A DNA stretch of 64,000 nucleotides from Podocnemis expansa (lineage: Eukaryota; Chordata; Testudines; Podocnemididae), in NCBI GenBank assembly GCA_007922195.1, contig ML682013.1, positions 22,876,217 through 22,940,216 of the forward strand. The letters are read 5' to 3'. Made by a program: the position numbers and the translations under genes. Below are positions 48,824 through 59,031 of the stretch, piece by piece; position 1 is the stretch's first letter; every line of letters starts with the position of its first letter. A model generated the notes under the pieces. The model saw nothing but the letters and a program-made list of their open reading frames with translations, searched no databases and was not told the origin of the DNA.

Positions 48824-51053
48824 GAGGCTAAAATTATTAACATCTGCGTTAATGTAGCACTCAAATATGATAGTCATATACCTGGACTCCATTGTGTTAG
48901 ATGCTGTACAAATACAGAACAAAAAGATGGTCCCTGTCTGTAGGATCTCATAGTCTAAGTATAAGACAAGAGACAATAGATGCATACAGACAGACATGGG
49001 AGTACAGTTGAACAATGAGGCGATATCTGTCAGGATTTCTAACATTCCTGGGCTTCTATTGTCAATCTTGTTTACTGGTAAAATATATTTAATGAATATA
49101 GTATTCAGCAAACACTATTTTGTGGGATAATTTAGTGATGAATAATTTTATTGCAATATCTGATCATCTCTAAAGCTGGTCATATATACTTGGGCAAAAA
49201 TTAATTTACAATTAACAGTAACAGTCATCAAACTAATTTATTCTACAAATATTTTTGTTGGCATTCAAACTGCTCTAATTATGAATAAGTTCCTAGAAGA
49301 CCTTGGATTTATTATGACATTTAGGTGTTGAGTAGAACACAAACACAGGGCATGATCTGTCCACAGCACAAAGCATGAAATATTCCACTAATTGGGCATC
49401 TTAATAGAAGTGTAGACTGTGTGATGTTAACTTAATTGAGCACACTGAGTCATCAAAGCAAATATCTTCAGTGGTAATAGCAAACAATATATCAGACAAA
49501 CATATATGCACATTAATCTAAAAGAGCAGATCTTTAATAACTTAGAGTAACAATTTTTTTAATATCTTAGGTGAAATTATCTCCTGTACAAAGGCTGATG
49601 TACTATTTAGTTCTATTCTGAGGATGTCAGTGGGACATAAGTAATGCAAAAGCCTGTACTCTCACTGATTTTCAGTTTTTGTGTAGAAGTTTTTGTGTAG
49701 ACTGGGCATATATTATTCATTCCAGTGGTATTCTTTTCTTAATTTTTGTTCAGATATTAACTGCTTCTTTATAACTACTTTGTTAACAGAATTATTGTTC
49801 ATCTTTGAAATGCTGACTAGCCTTATTTCTGTAATATAGATATTGAGTAAGACATTGATCATAGCTGCAAGTATCAACCTTGGATGGAAAGGGGGAACAG
49901 CCAATGGACGACAGCTTTTAAGTATCATAAAAAGCCACTAAACCAGATGGCAAATGTACTACTGTTTACATTTTTTAATGTATGCTGCAGATGGTATGAA
50001 ATTATTCCATCTTGTTTAATAAGGGAAAATACACCATTTATAAGATGACCTTTGTCATTTTACTGTTAGAAATTGTACTAATTTACATTTAATAGTTGAG
50101 GCAGCAACAATTCATTTGCTACCATAATCAGTGGTATTGTATATTTGTAACGTATGGATGTAATACATGAAGTACAAATATAACTACTTCCTTGCTGAGT
50201 ATACCAGGAGGGGAGCAGGATAGGGAATAAGGAGAACTTGAACTGGCAGGAGGAGGGTGTTCGGGAGTCAGGCAGCTAGACAGGATCCAAAGCAGCAACC
50301 AACAATGAATCCACTTAGTGGCTCAGATAACTTCCTGTGCCTCCTTCTGACTTAAGTGGTCCATCTGAGCCAATTGGCAGGACCAGGCATCTCCCACAGT
50401 CCAAAGCTTTGTGGGCAGAGCCCTTTGGTGAGCTAGAACTGGTGGGAAAGGCACTTGGTGAATTAACTCTCAGGGGAGATGTGGGGTGGCAGTCATGGTT
50501 TGAATGCTACATAGTACCCACAGGCCTGATTGTGAGACCTACTGATCCCTCATCTCATCTTCCTTCACCATTGCCAGGGACTGGGAGTCTTTAAGATAAG
50601 TCCACAAGGCTTGGAGGAACAAGGTAGTTCCCACCTGCTAACAGAGTAGAAACTAACCTCTGAAAGAGAATGCAAGTCCAGGGGTCTGACTGATGGAATG
50701 CTGAGAGTTCTGACTGGTTCACAGCTCATGTTTAAACCAGAAATGGGATGATGTAGGTGGAACTGGATCCCACCTAATTAGGATGGCTTCTCTTGCACTA
50801 CCTGACTCCTTCCCCTGCCTCTCAGTTTGCTGTCTGCCTATCTCAGTGTCTGACTTTCTGGTATCTGATTTGGTGTGGCTCCTGCCTCCTGCTCCAGCTA
50901 CTAGGTCAGACCACCCACATCCTGTTTGTGATACCAGACTGGGTTGGATTCTCTGGGGCAGTTTCTGTGGAAGGTGTTTACCAGATTATGAGTGTGAACA
51001 TTCTCTGCTGGGTTCCAGAAATGCTGTTCAGAACTGTAACCTTCCTAATCCAG
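48824..51053. other. Unclassified DNA, 2.2 kb
   Basis: AT-rich to about 50190, then moderately GC-rich to 51050, where a retroelement fragment is possible but no motif is visible. The plus-strand open frames at 50783-51080 have no recognised domain. Confidence 0.4.
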
Positions 51054-51056
51054 GAT

Positions 51057-52333
51057 GGTATGTCTACACTTAGAATTTAATTTGAATTGATGACAATCAA
51101 TTCAAATTAAATTAAGTGCATGGCCACACTTACTTTCCTCAATATGAACTGAGGAACTCCTTATTTTTAATTGAGGAAAGCTGACTTCAAAGTGATCAAA
51201 CCTCATTTGAGTTCGAAGTCACAGTCAGTTAGAACCCGTTAGTTCAAATTGACCCAGTGTGGCCATGTCAATTCAAACTCACTGTTAGTTCCAATTGACA
51301 GGGGTTAATCTTCCTCCTAGGGTGCATGGCACCCTGGACGGAAGACCAGCCCTTCAGCACCTGGGGCCAGCAGCCCCAAAGATGCCTCTGCCACCACCCA
51401 GCCAGATCGGGCTGGGCGGCAATGGGGTTCTTGTCCCCTGGCTGGGCACAGGAACCCGTGCACGTGGCTCCAGCCCTGCTTGCCGGCTCAGGGAAGGGAT
51501 CCCCGCATGGGGATGGACATGTACTCCCCAGGTGTGGGGACAGGATCCCAGGGTGCCACTCCATCCCCGCTTGCCAGCACAGGGAAGGGATCCCCACGTG
51601 TGGCTGAAGCCCTGCCCCAGGGGTCCCTTCCCCGTGCCCAGGGAGCATGGCTCCAGCTGCTCACAGGGATTCTTTCCCCGTGCTGGCAAATGGGGCTGAA
51701 GGTGCGCGCAGGGGTCCCATCTGTGCACCCGGGGAGTGCAGCTCCAGCCGCGCACAAGGATCCCTTCCCTATGCCAGCAAGCGGGACTGAAGCCAGCCTT
51801 GGGGATCCTGTTCCCACACCCAAGGATCCCATCCCAAGCACAAGGAGCATGGCTCCAGCCCTCCACAGGGATCCCTTCCCCACTCTGGTAAGCAGGGCTG
51901 AGGGACATCCACGGATCCCTTCCCTGTGCTGTGGAGCGCAGCTGGAGCCATATAGGGGGAATCCCTTCTCTCTCAACCTTGCCAGCTGTCAGGAGGTGCA
52001 CTGGCCCCACAGTGCCCATGGAGGGAAAAACATCTCCTGCCAGACTCTAGCAGGCACTTTCTTTTCCCTGTGCCTGGCTTAGAGGGGTGGAGCCCAGCAG
52101 GAGATTGTGTGGTGGCATGGTCATTCTTGTGGGCCATGTTGCAACACCTCCCATGGTGCCCCTCCTCCAATTCAAATTAGCAAGTCCAGTCCATGGACAT
52201 GCTAGCTCGAATTGGATTTTCTAGTGTGGCCATGTTAATTCAAATGACTGAATTTGAGTTAATAATTATTAGTTCAAATTGATTAGTTTGAATTCAGTGA
52301 ATTCAAATTAACCCTCTAAGTATAGAAATAGCT
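51057..52333. mobile_element. Non-autonomous element of the TTAATTCGAATTAA-word family with internal minisatellite
   Basis: The left end is GGTATGTCTACACTTA and the right end a decayed match, TAAGTATAGAAATAGCT. The outer 200 bases on each side hold AATTCAAATTAA-type words. The inner right part (52100-52170) has GGTGGCATGGTC and ACACCTCCCATGGTGCCC, the same internal block as in the 28770 and 53618 elements. The middle is a GC-rich minisatellite (51330-52085). It has no transposase. Confidence 0.65.
51330..52085. repeat. GC-rich minisatellite with GGATCCC cores
   Basis: Diverged tandem units of about 50-65 bases recur, each with an AGGGATCCCTTCCC-like core followed by a GTGCTGGCAAGC and GGCTGAAG-like segment. 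Cores are visible near 51500, 51545, 51587, 51626, 51754, 51803, 51873 and 51925. The long overlapping frames on both strands (up to 221 codons) follow from the repeat and high GC and are not genes. Confidence 0.7.
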
Positions 52334-52339
52334 GGAGAT

Positions 52340-52830
52340 ACCAGAGTCTATCCTGTATGATTCTGGTGTCAAGGATTTTGGTGACTATATACTCATCAAA
52401 ATCCTCAGTGTGTTCATAGCAGGCGTGGGGAGTAGGGATAGTTTGGAGAGGTGAACCAATGGGTTGTAAATGTGAGGATGCAGGAGTGATATGTGGAAAA
52501 TCAGGTGTATTTGGAGGGAAGACGGTAAATTGAGTGACCAGCTTAACTTGGCAGGAAATTCAGCAAGGGTCAGAGAACTGACAGTTGATTTTATTAAATG
52601 GCCTCTCTATGTGGAGATGCTTTATTGGGAACCATACTCTCTAGTCTACTAAAAGGTGGGTCCCTTGTGGTGTTGGTGGTCTTCACATTCTTTGTAGCTT
52701 TGCTTAGTGTCCTCCATGTGCACTTTTAGGTCAATCTGTGTTGGACATATCTGTTCAAGTCAGTCCAGAGGTGCTGGATTGTGGGAAGTTGTGGGTAGCT
52801 CAAGATTTGTTATTGATGAGTAGAAGAAGT
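52340..52830 (-). pseudogene. Ty3/gypsy fragment, antisense: end of pol
   Basis: Minus-strand traces match the end of a gypsy-type integrase: KVHMEDTKQSYKE near 52710-52750, then HHKGPTF near 52665, a REYGSQ-like segment, and downstream LPSSLQIHLIFHISLL near 52490-52540, which recalls LPxxxxIHPVFHVSLL before the chromodomain. The frame has stops. The fragment abuts the MITE at 52333. Confidence 0.55.
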
Positions 52831-52839
52831 GGTGGTAGG

Positions 52840-53310
52840 GGACAACCTTGGTTTAAGAGACCATGAACTAATTCAGTTCAAACTAAGTGGAAGGATAAAA
52901 GAAAAAAAAATCTGTAACAATGGTCTTTGATTTCAAAAGGCTTAATCTTAGGAAAAAAAGGGAATTAGTTAGAGAAATTGACTGGACTGAATAACTCACG
53001 CATTTAAAAGTGGGAGGGTTGGAATTATTTCAAATCAGTGTTGCTGGAACCATCATTAGCCCACTTCCTGAGGAAGAGGAGAAAAATCATAGGCAAGAGC
53101 TGTAGAACAAGGTAGATGAACAAACATCTCAGACAGATTACTAAGAGACAGCAGAAAGCCTAGGAGTCAAAGATGGGATGGGTCAACATGGGAAGCTACC
53201 TCTTATAGGTTAGGACATGTAGGAATAAAACAAGAAAACCAAAAGTCAAGTAAAGCTTGACTTTGCAAAAGGAATTAAAGTCAATAGTAAAAGGTTCTTT
53301 AGCAGCAGGT
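52840..53310 (+). pseudogene. CR1 LINE fragment, ORF2 linker region
   Basis: After GTTTAAGAGACCATGAACTA the plus strand encodes a DHELIQFKLSGRIKE-like stretch near 52858-52900, then a RLNLRKKRELVREIDWTE-like stretch, typical of the region between endonuclease and reverse transcriptase in CR1 ORF2. It has stops and is 470 bases long. Confidence 0.6.
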
Positions 53311-53614
53311 CCCAGCCCTGGGCTTCTGCGTCAAAACATGGCCCGTGGAGCCTTTTAAAATGGCCTATACTCTCCTCCTGCTAGCTGGGAGGCATGCTGC
53401 CTCCTGCGCTATGCCTGCGCCCAGTCTCCCATAGACGCCCTCCTCCTATCTGATCCCTGCTCCTATCCTTCCCCATCTCACTCAAAATATAACTATTTTA
53501 ACAGATTATTATTTTTTTTTAATTTGCTATGCACTAAATAAACATTTACTTTAAATATGTAGTGATCTATTGTCCTCTATGGTGTACTGTAAACACATAC
53601 ATCAATACATTTTT
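53311..53614. other. Unclassified DNA
   Basis: A GC-richer patch followed by AT-rich sequence. No element named. Confidence 0.35.
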
Positions 53615-53941
53615 TTTGGCTATGTCCACATGTAGCCTGTTATTTTGAAATAACTTATTTCGAAATAACTTATTTCAAAATAAGAATATTATTTTGAAAT
53701 AACTGGAATCAAAATAACAACAAATCTAGGTGAAATAAGGGGAAAAGCTGGAAACGAAATAGCATGTCCACACAGTGGACTTGCTATTTCACTTCAGGGG
53801 CAGGGCACCATGGGAGGTGTGGCAACATGGCCGCCTCCCTGGGCCATGTCAGTGGCCATGTTGCTAGCCAATCCTATAGAAGCTGGCCCCGACCTCACTT
53901 CCCTGTCCATTCTGGCTAGCAGGACTCTGCAAGCAACAGAG

Positions 53942-55189
53942 ATGGATGCTGCCCGGCTGCCTAGCCTTCGTTGTGTGACCAGTAGGCACACTGCAAGTCT
54001 GCAGAGCATGCTCCTGTTGAGGGACTCACTGTTCAGGGACCCCGATGGTGGTCAGGGTGTGCCCCAGGCTGCCAGCACCCTGGGCCTCAGAGCTGCCCTA
54101 GTTCCCCTGCCCCTTTCTGTGCCTCGCCGGGTCTGGGCCCAGGAGACTAGCACTGATTGGTGGGAGCGGCTAGTGCTCCAAACCTGAGATGACAACCAGT
54201 GGAGGCACAATTTCCGGATGGTCAGGGCCAGCTTTGACCAGCTGGTATCAGAACTGACCCCACTGCTGCATCGCAGGGACACTGCCATGCATCTGGCCAT
54301 CTCTGTGAACAAAAGAGTGGTCATAGCTGTATGGAAGATGGCCACCCCAGAGTCCTACAGGTCTGTGGCCCACCTGTTCGGGGTTGGCAGGGCCACCATC
54401 GGTGTCATCCTGAGCCAAGTCACCAGGGCCATTAACAGAGTCCTGCTGCAACGCCGTGTCACACAGGGGGAGCTGCAGGCCACCATGGACGGTATGGCGA
54501 CGCTGGGATTCCTGAATTGCATGGGGATCCTGGATGCCACGCATATCCCTGTGAGGGCCCCAGGCCACTGAGCGGCAGAGTACCGCAATAGGAAGGGCTA
54601 CTACTCTAACATTGTGCAGGCCCTTGTGGACCACCAGGGTGTCTTCCAAAACTGCTATGTGGGTTGGCCAGGGAGGGCACATGATGCCCACGTTCTCCGG
54701 AACTCGTCCCTGTACCAGGGCATGGAGGTGGGCACCTTCTTCCCCCCGCATAACATCAATGTTGGGGGAGTAGAGGTGCCTGTCCTCATCGTGGCAAACG
54801 CGGCCTATCCCCTCCGCCTGTGGCTGATGTGCCCCTGCACAGGGCTCCTCGACCCTCGCTGCCAGCTTTTTAACTGGCATCTAAACTGCTGTCGCCAAGT
54901 GATTGAGCGGGCCTTTGGACGGCTGAAGGCCCGCTGGAGGTGCCTCCTGACCCGCCTCCACCTTGGATAGGAGACAGCAACCCAGGTCATCAGCTCATGC
55001 CTGGCCCTGCATAATTTTTGTGAAATGCGGGGTGAGCCCATTACAGCTGCCTGGGAGGCTGAGGCGCACCTCATCGGGCATCAGTGTGAGCAGTCCGCAC
55101 CTGTGCCCCCATGGGAGCGGGCCTCCAGAAGGGCTGTCACCGTCCATGAGGCACTCATGGACAGCTTTGCCACTGAGGAGGACCTCTGA
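53942..55189 (+). pseudogene. PIF/Harbinger (HARBI1-like) transposase, three in-frame stops
   Basis: One frame stays open for about 416 codons except for three stops: TGA at 54185-54187 (before DDNQWRHNFRM, a place where related proteins have Trp), TGA at 54569-54571 and TAG at 54968-54970. The DDE_Tnp_4-type nuclease is clear: a helical region with SVAHLFGVGRATIG near 54365-54406, GILDATHIP near 54524, YRNRKGYYSNIVQALVD, GWPGRAHDAHVL near 54664 with the second Asp, YPLRLWLMCP near 54808 and RQVIERAFGRLKARWRCL near 54894 with the Glu. The DDE residues are kept, but the usual GD before the AYPL motif reads AN. AATAAA follows at 55280-55285. The Met at 53942 starts the conserved part; an upstream Met at 53810 is in frame but lies in the shared non-coding block. 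It is recently dead: no frameshift. Confidence 0.85.
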
Positions 55190-55279
55190 AGGCCAAGCCT
55201 GCCCCACCACACACCACCCTCTTCCCTCTTCTACCACAGACAGCCCCCACCCATCCACCCACACTGTTGCAGCACCACC

Positions 55280-55326
55280 AATAAAGTACAACACACGCAC
55301 CAATAACATGTTTCAACATTTTTATT
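55280..55326. terminator. Convergent polyadenylation signals of the two Harbinger genes
   Basis: AATAAA on the plus strand (55280-55285) serves the transposase. TTTATT at 55321-55326 is AATAAA on the minus strand for the partner gene. The two lie about 40 bases apart, tail to tail. Confidence 0.6.
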
Positions 55327-55431
55327 TCAAAGAACAGGGGGGGTAGGGGTCCCTGGGGCTCGGGGAGGCAGCTTGGAGACGGGGTTGGGGTAGGGTCACG
55401 GGGGCTCAGGGAGGCAACTTGGAGATGGGGG

Positions 55432-56694
55432 TCACTGGAAGGAGGGTCTGGCACGGCCCTGCCCAGGACCACTTTGGGTCCAGAGTCGCTGTGGACCCCT
55501 GCGCTGCGGTGGTGCTCGGCCAGCTGCCGGTGGCCCCGTGCTGTCGGCGATGCGGTGCAGACTGGCGGCTATATCCTCTACTGCTGTCCCAAGCTGCTCT
55601 GTGGCCGCAGCCTGGCACTCCATGGCCGCAGCCTGTTGCTGGTATGCAGCCACCAGGCAGTCATCTGTGGTGGCTCCCTGGCACACCAGCTGGATGGCTG
55701 CGTCCTGATGGGTGGCCTGCTCTCGCCTCCAGGCCTGGGCGGATGCCTCAGCCCACTCCCCCAAGTCCTCCAGGCTGGCGAGAACTTCACTGCACATTCG
55801 GGGGGCCCTCCTCCTCCTCCTTCTTGGTCTGGGGCTGCCGGTTGGGCTCCGTGCCTGCTGGGTACTGGTGGCACGAACTGCTGGAAGGAAGCATCAAACA
55901 GGGTTAGAGCCTGCTACCTGCTGGTCTTGCCTGTGTGCAGCTTGTGTACAGCACACAGCTCTGCCCTCACTGTCAGCAGGAATCCTAGACTTGGGTCCTG
56001 TGGGACATTGCCCCAGAGGGACACAGGGCCTAGTGGTACCCACAATGTGAGCTGGACTCACCCAGAAGAGTTGCTCTGGGGAGTCTCCCAAGGCCACTTG
56101 CCAGTGGTCTGGTCTGCATGCTGTGCACCCTGCCCAAGATGCAGCTGCATCTGTCATACCCATCCAGTGTTACCCCAACCCAGGCACGCAGGGGCCTGTC
56201 ACCCTGGTGCCACATGTCTCCCGGGTACCCGTGCCCAAGGGAGGGCCTCTGCCCCCCACCCCGGCCCTGTGCCCTGCCTGTCCCTGTGCCAGACCCCATC
56301 GGTGCCTGTGACCTGGGCGGACCTAGCCCTGCTTGCTCATATGGGGCATGGAGACTCACCAACGGGGGCTCCAGATGTCCCCTTCTCTGTCTCTTCTGAA
56401 TCCCCCCAGGTTGTCACTGCAGCCGGCTGCTCCTCCTCTTGCCCACTGCCACTGCCCTGACCATGGGGGATCATCTCCGGGCTCGCTGCTTCAGCCTCTG
56501 GTGGTGGTGGTGGCTGGTCTGCAGGCCCCTCGACATCCAGGGACACCTCAGGACTGCTGGGCGGTCCCTCTGGGCCTGAGGAAGTGCTAGGGTGGGGCCC
56601 AGTGTCCACGGCCCAGGCAGGCAGGCCACTGGGCTCATGGCCCAGGAAGGCGTGCAGGTCCTCAAAAAAGGGGCAGGTAACACCTGCTATTTTG
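55432..56694 (-). pseudogene. Harbinger partner gene (Myb/SANT-like family, inferred), two exons left, N-terminus deleted
   Basis: On the minus strand an exon runs from about 56694 to 56360 (CPFFEDLHAFLG, then acidic, Pro- and Ser-rich sequence) and ends at GTTG|GTGAGT. The acceptor TTCCTTCCAG lies just above 55880, and joining the two keeps one frame into RRRRRAPRMCSEVLASLEDL and on to a stop at 55432. The C-terminal exon is Ala/Gln-rich and probably coiled coil. An AATAAA lies on the minus strand at 55326-55321. Harbinger elements carry a Myb-like DNA-binding protein that helps the transposase enter the nucleus and bind DNA; the position and C-terminal style here fit that role. The DNA-binding part itself is absent, because the reading frame runs into the terminal repeat, so family membership is inferred. 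Confidence 0.65.
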
Positions 56695-56721
56695 AAATAA
56701 AAGTACTGTGTAGACATGGTC

Positions 56722-56877
56722 TTTGAGTTGATAGACGGGTGGCCCTTCAGGGGTGTATAAATGATATTTGTGGACTTAAAGGCAAAAAAGTTGGGAACCA
56801 CTGTCTTTAGCCATATAAATAAGAAGAAAACAAAGGAAGAAGTAACAATGAGAGTTCTATGGCATCTTAAAGATGAG
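56722..56877. other. Unclassified DNA
   Basis: Short spacer; CATCTTAAAGATGAG near 56859 is a small palindrome. Confidence 0.3.
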
Positions 56878-57370
56878 GGCTGTGTTCACACTTAAACTGT
56901 TATTTTGAAATAAGTTATTTCAAAATAAGTTATTTTGAAATAAAATCCTTATTTTGAAATAACTCAAATCGAAATAAGAAAATGTTAATTCGAAATAAGG
57001 GAAACCCTCAAAGCAAAATAGCATACCCTGTGTGTGGACATGCTATTTCGCTTCGGGAGAGGGGCAGCATGGGAGATGTGGCAACATGGCCCTCTCACTG
57101 GGCCGTGCCCCCATCCAATATATACAAAAAGGAAGGCACCATGGGAAGGAGAATGGCAAAAGTGTTATTTTGAAATAACTGTTATTTCGAAATAACATGT
57201 CCGAATGGCATTGTTTCGAAACAACCATTTCAAAACAATGACGATTTCGATTGCATGTGAGGTTCTACTGTTTCAAAATGACGGCAATTATTTTGAAATG
57301 ATGGGGTCCTGTCATTTCGAAATGACAAAATGTCATTCGGACATGCCTGGCTTTATTTCAAAACAACAGC
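56878..57370. mobile_element. Harbinger-type MITE, TTATTTCGAAATAA-word family, right end missing
   Basis: The left end is GGCTGTGTTCACACTTA. The body has many words and the block GGGGCAGCATGGGAGATGTG near 57061, in the same order as the copy at 8077-8562. The expected right terminus is absent. At about 57371 the sequence passes directly into antisense CR1 that itself lacks its 3' end, so a deletion fused the two. Confidence 0.7.
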
Positions 57371-58216
57371 TCATGGGACTCACGATAGGACCAAGTACCA
57401 ACTTAAACCATCCCTGAAAGGAGTTTGTCTAACCTGCTCTTAAAAATTTCTGGTGACAGATTCCACAACTTCCATCGGCACTTATTCTAGTGGTTAGTCA
57501 CCTGTCAGTTACGAGTTTTTTCCTAATGTCCAACCTAACCTTCTCTTACTGTAATTTATACCCATTGCTTCTCGTCCTATCATCATCAGTTAAGAAGAAT
57601 GATTTTTTTTCTCCTCCTTGTAACTACCATTTAGGTACTTGAGAACTGTTATCATGTCACCATTCAGTCTCATCTCTTTCAGACTAAACAAGTCCAGTTC
57701 TTTCAACCTTCCTTTGTAAGTCAAGTGTATTCCAGACTTTTAATAATTTTTGCTGCTCTTCTCTGGACTTTTTTCCAATTTGTCCGTATCTTTCCTGAAA
57801 TGAGGTGCCCAGAACTGGACACAGTACTCCACTTGAGAACTAATCAGCATGGAGTAAAGCAGAAGAATTACTTCTAATGTGTTACTTGCAGTACTCCTGT
57901 TAACACAAAACTGAATGGTGTTTGCTTTTTCTGCAGCAGTGTTACACACTCTTTACTCATATTTAGCTTGTGATCCATTATGACCTCTCTAGTCCTCTGC
58001 AATACTCCTTCCTAGGCAGCTGTTGAGCATTTTGTATGCTTGCAACTGATTGCTCTTTCCTAAATGAAGTAATTTGCACTTGTCCGTATTGAATTTTGTG
58101 TTGTTTATCTCAGACCATTTAAACAGTTTCTCTGAGTCATTTTGAATTGTGATCCCTATCCTCCAAACACTTGCAACCCATCCCAGCTTAGTATCATCTG
58201 CAAACTTTTTAAGTGT

Positions 58217-58394
58217 CAAAGATGTAGTCATATTAGTCTAGTTCAGCAAAATAAATAGGAGCCCTGTGGCACTGTATAAAGACTAACAAATTTTTTTACC
58301 ACCTGACCTTTTTTGGGAGAAAATCCCACTTTGTCACATGCTTGAAAGTTAGTTAGTATTTTAAAGTGCCACAGGACTCCTTGTTTGTTTCGCT
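58217..58394. mobile_element. PLE-tail inverted-pair mini-element (178 bp) with 15-bp TSD
   Basis: It has a reversed tail (GGAGCCCTGTGGCACTGTAT), a hinge with GGGAGAAAATCCCACTTTGTC and a forward tail (TTTTAAAGTGCCACAGGACT). The flanks AAACTTTTTAAGTGT (58202-58216) and AAACTTTATAAATGT (58395-58409) match at 13 of 15 bases. Size and layout repeat those of the unit at 2496-2679. It lies in the CR1 catalytic FADD region. Confidence 0.7.
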
Positions 58395-59031
58395 AAACTT
58401 TATAAATGTACTCTGTATGCCATCATCTAAATCACTGATTAAAATATTGAACAGAATCAGACCCAGAACTGATCCCTGCAGCACCCCACTCAGAACTCCC
58501 CTCCAGTATGATTGTGAACCATTGATATTTACTCTCTGGGAGTGATTATTCAACCAGTTATGCACCCATGTTACAGTAGCTCCATCTAGATTGTGCTTCC
58601 CTATTTTGTTAATGAGGTGATGTGAGACTGTATCAAAAAGCTCACCAAAGTCTAGATATACCACATCTGCCACTTCACCTCTACCTGCAAGGCTTGTTAC
58701 CATATCATAGAAAGCTATCAAGTTGGTTTGACAAGATCTGTACTTGACAAATCCATGCTGGCTATTACTTCATATCTTATTCTCTTTTAGATGTTTGCAA
58801 ATTGATTCCTTAATTATTTACTCCATTATCTTTCCTGCAACAGAAGCTAAACTGACTGGTCTGTAATTCTCTAGATTCTCCTTATTTTCTCTTTTATAAA
58901 TGCTCACTCTATTTGCCCTTTTCCAGTCCTCTGAGATCACTCTAGTCTTCCATAACTTTTCAAAAACAGCAGCCAATGGCTCAGATATCTACCGATTCTC
59001 CTCCTGAAGTATTCTAGGACTCTTATGTCAT

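Larger units (their letters stand above)
53618..56721. mobile_element. Harbinger-type element carrying transposase and partner gene, TSD TTT
   Basis: The left end is GGCTATGTCCACATG and the right end the reverse complement of GACCATGTCTACACAG, with TTT on both sides (the flank is T-rich, so the triplet is weak evidence). The first 100 bases hold TTATTTCGAAATAA words, and the right end keeps one TATTTTGAAATAAAA word. It contains a plus-strand transposase pseudogene and a convergent minus-strand partner gene, the usual two-gene plan of PIF/Harbinger elements. The block near 53800-53850 (CACCATGGGAGGTGTGG, CAACATGGCCGCC) is shared with the non-autonomous copies. The right side is shortened: the start of the partner gene is missing. 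Confidence 0.8.

Noticed and set aside
51268..52082. Open frames of 126-221 codons on both strands
   Set aside because: They follow the minisatellite unit in all frames and are repeat artefacts.
55474..56460. 328-codon plus-strand frame
   Set aside because: It is the antisense shadow of the spliced Harbinger partner gene, whose splice sites and frame are consistent on the minus strand.
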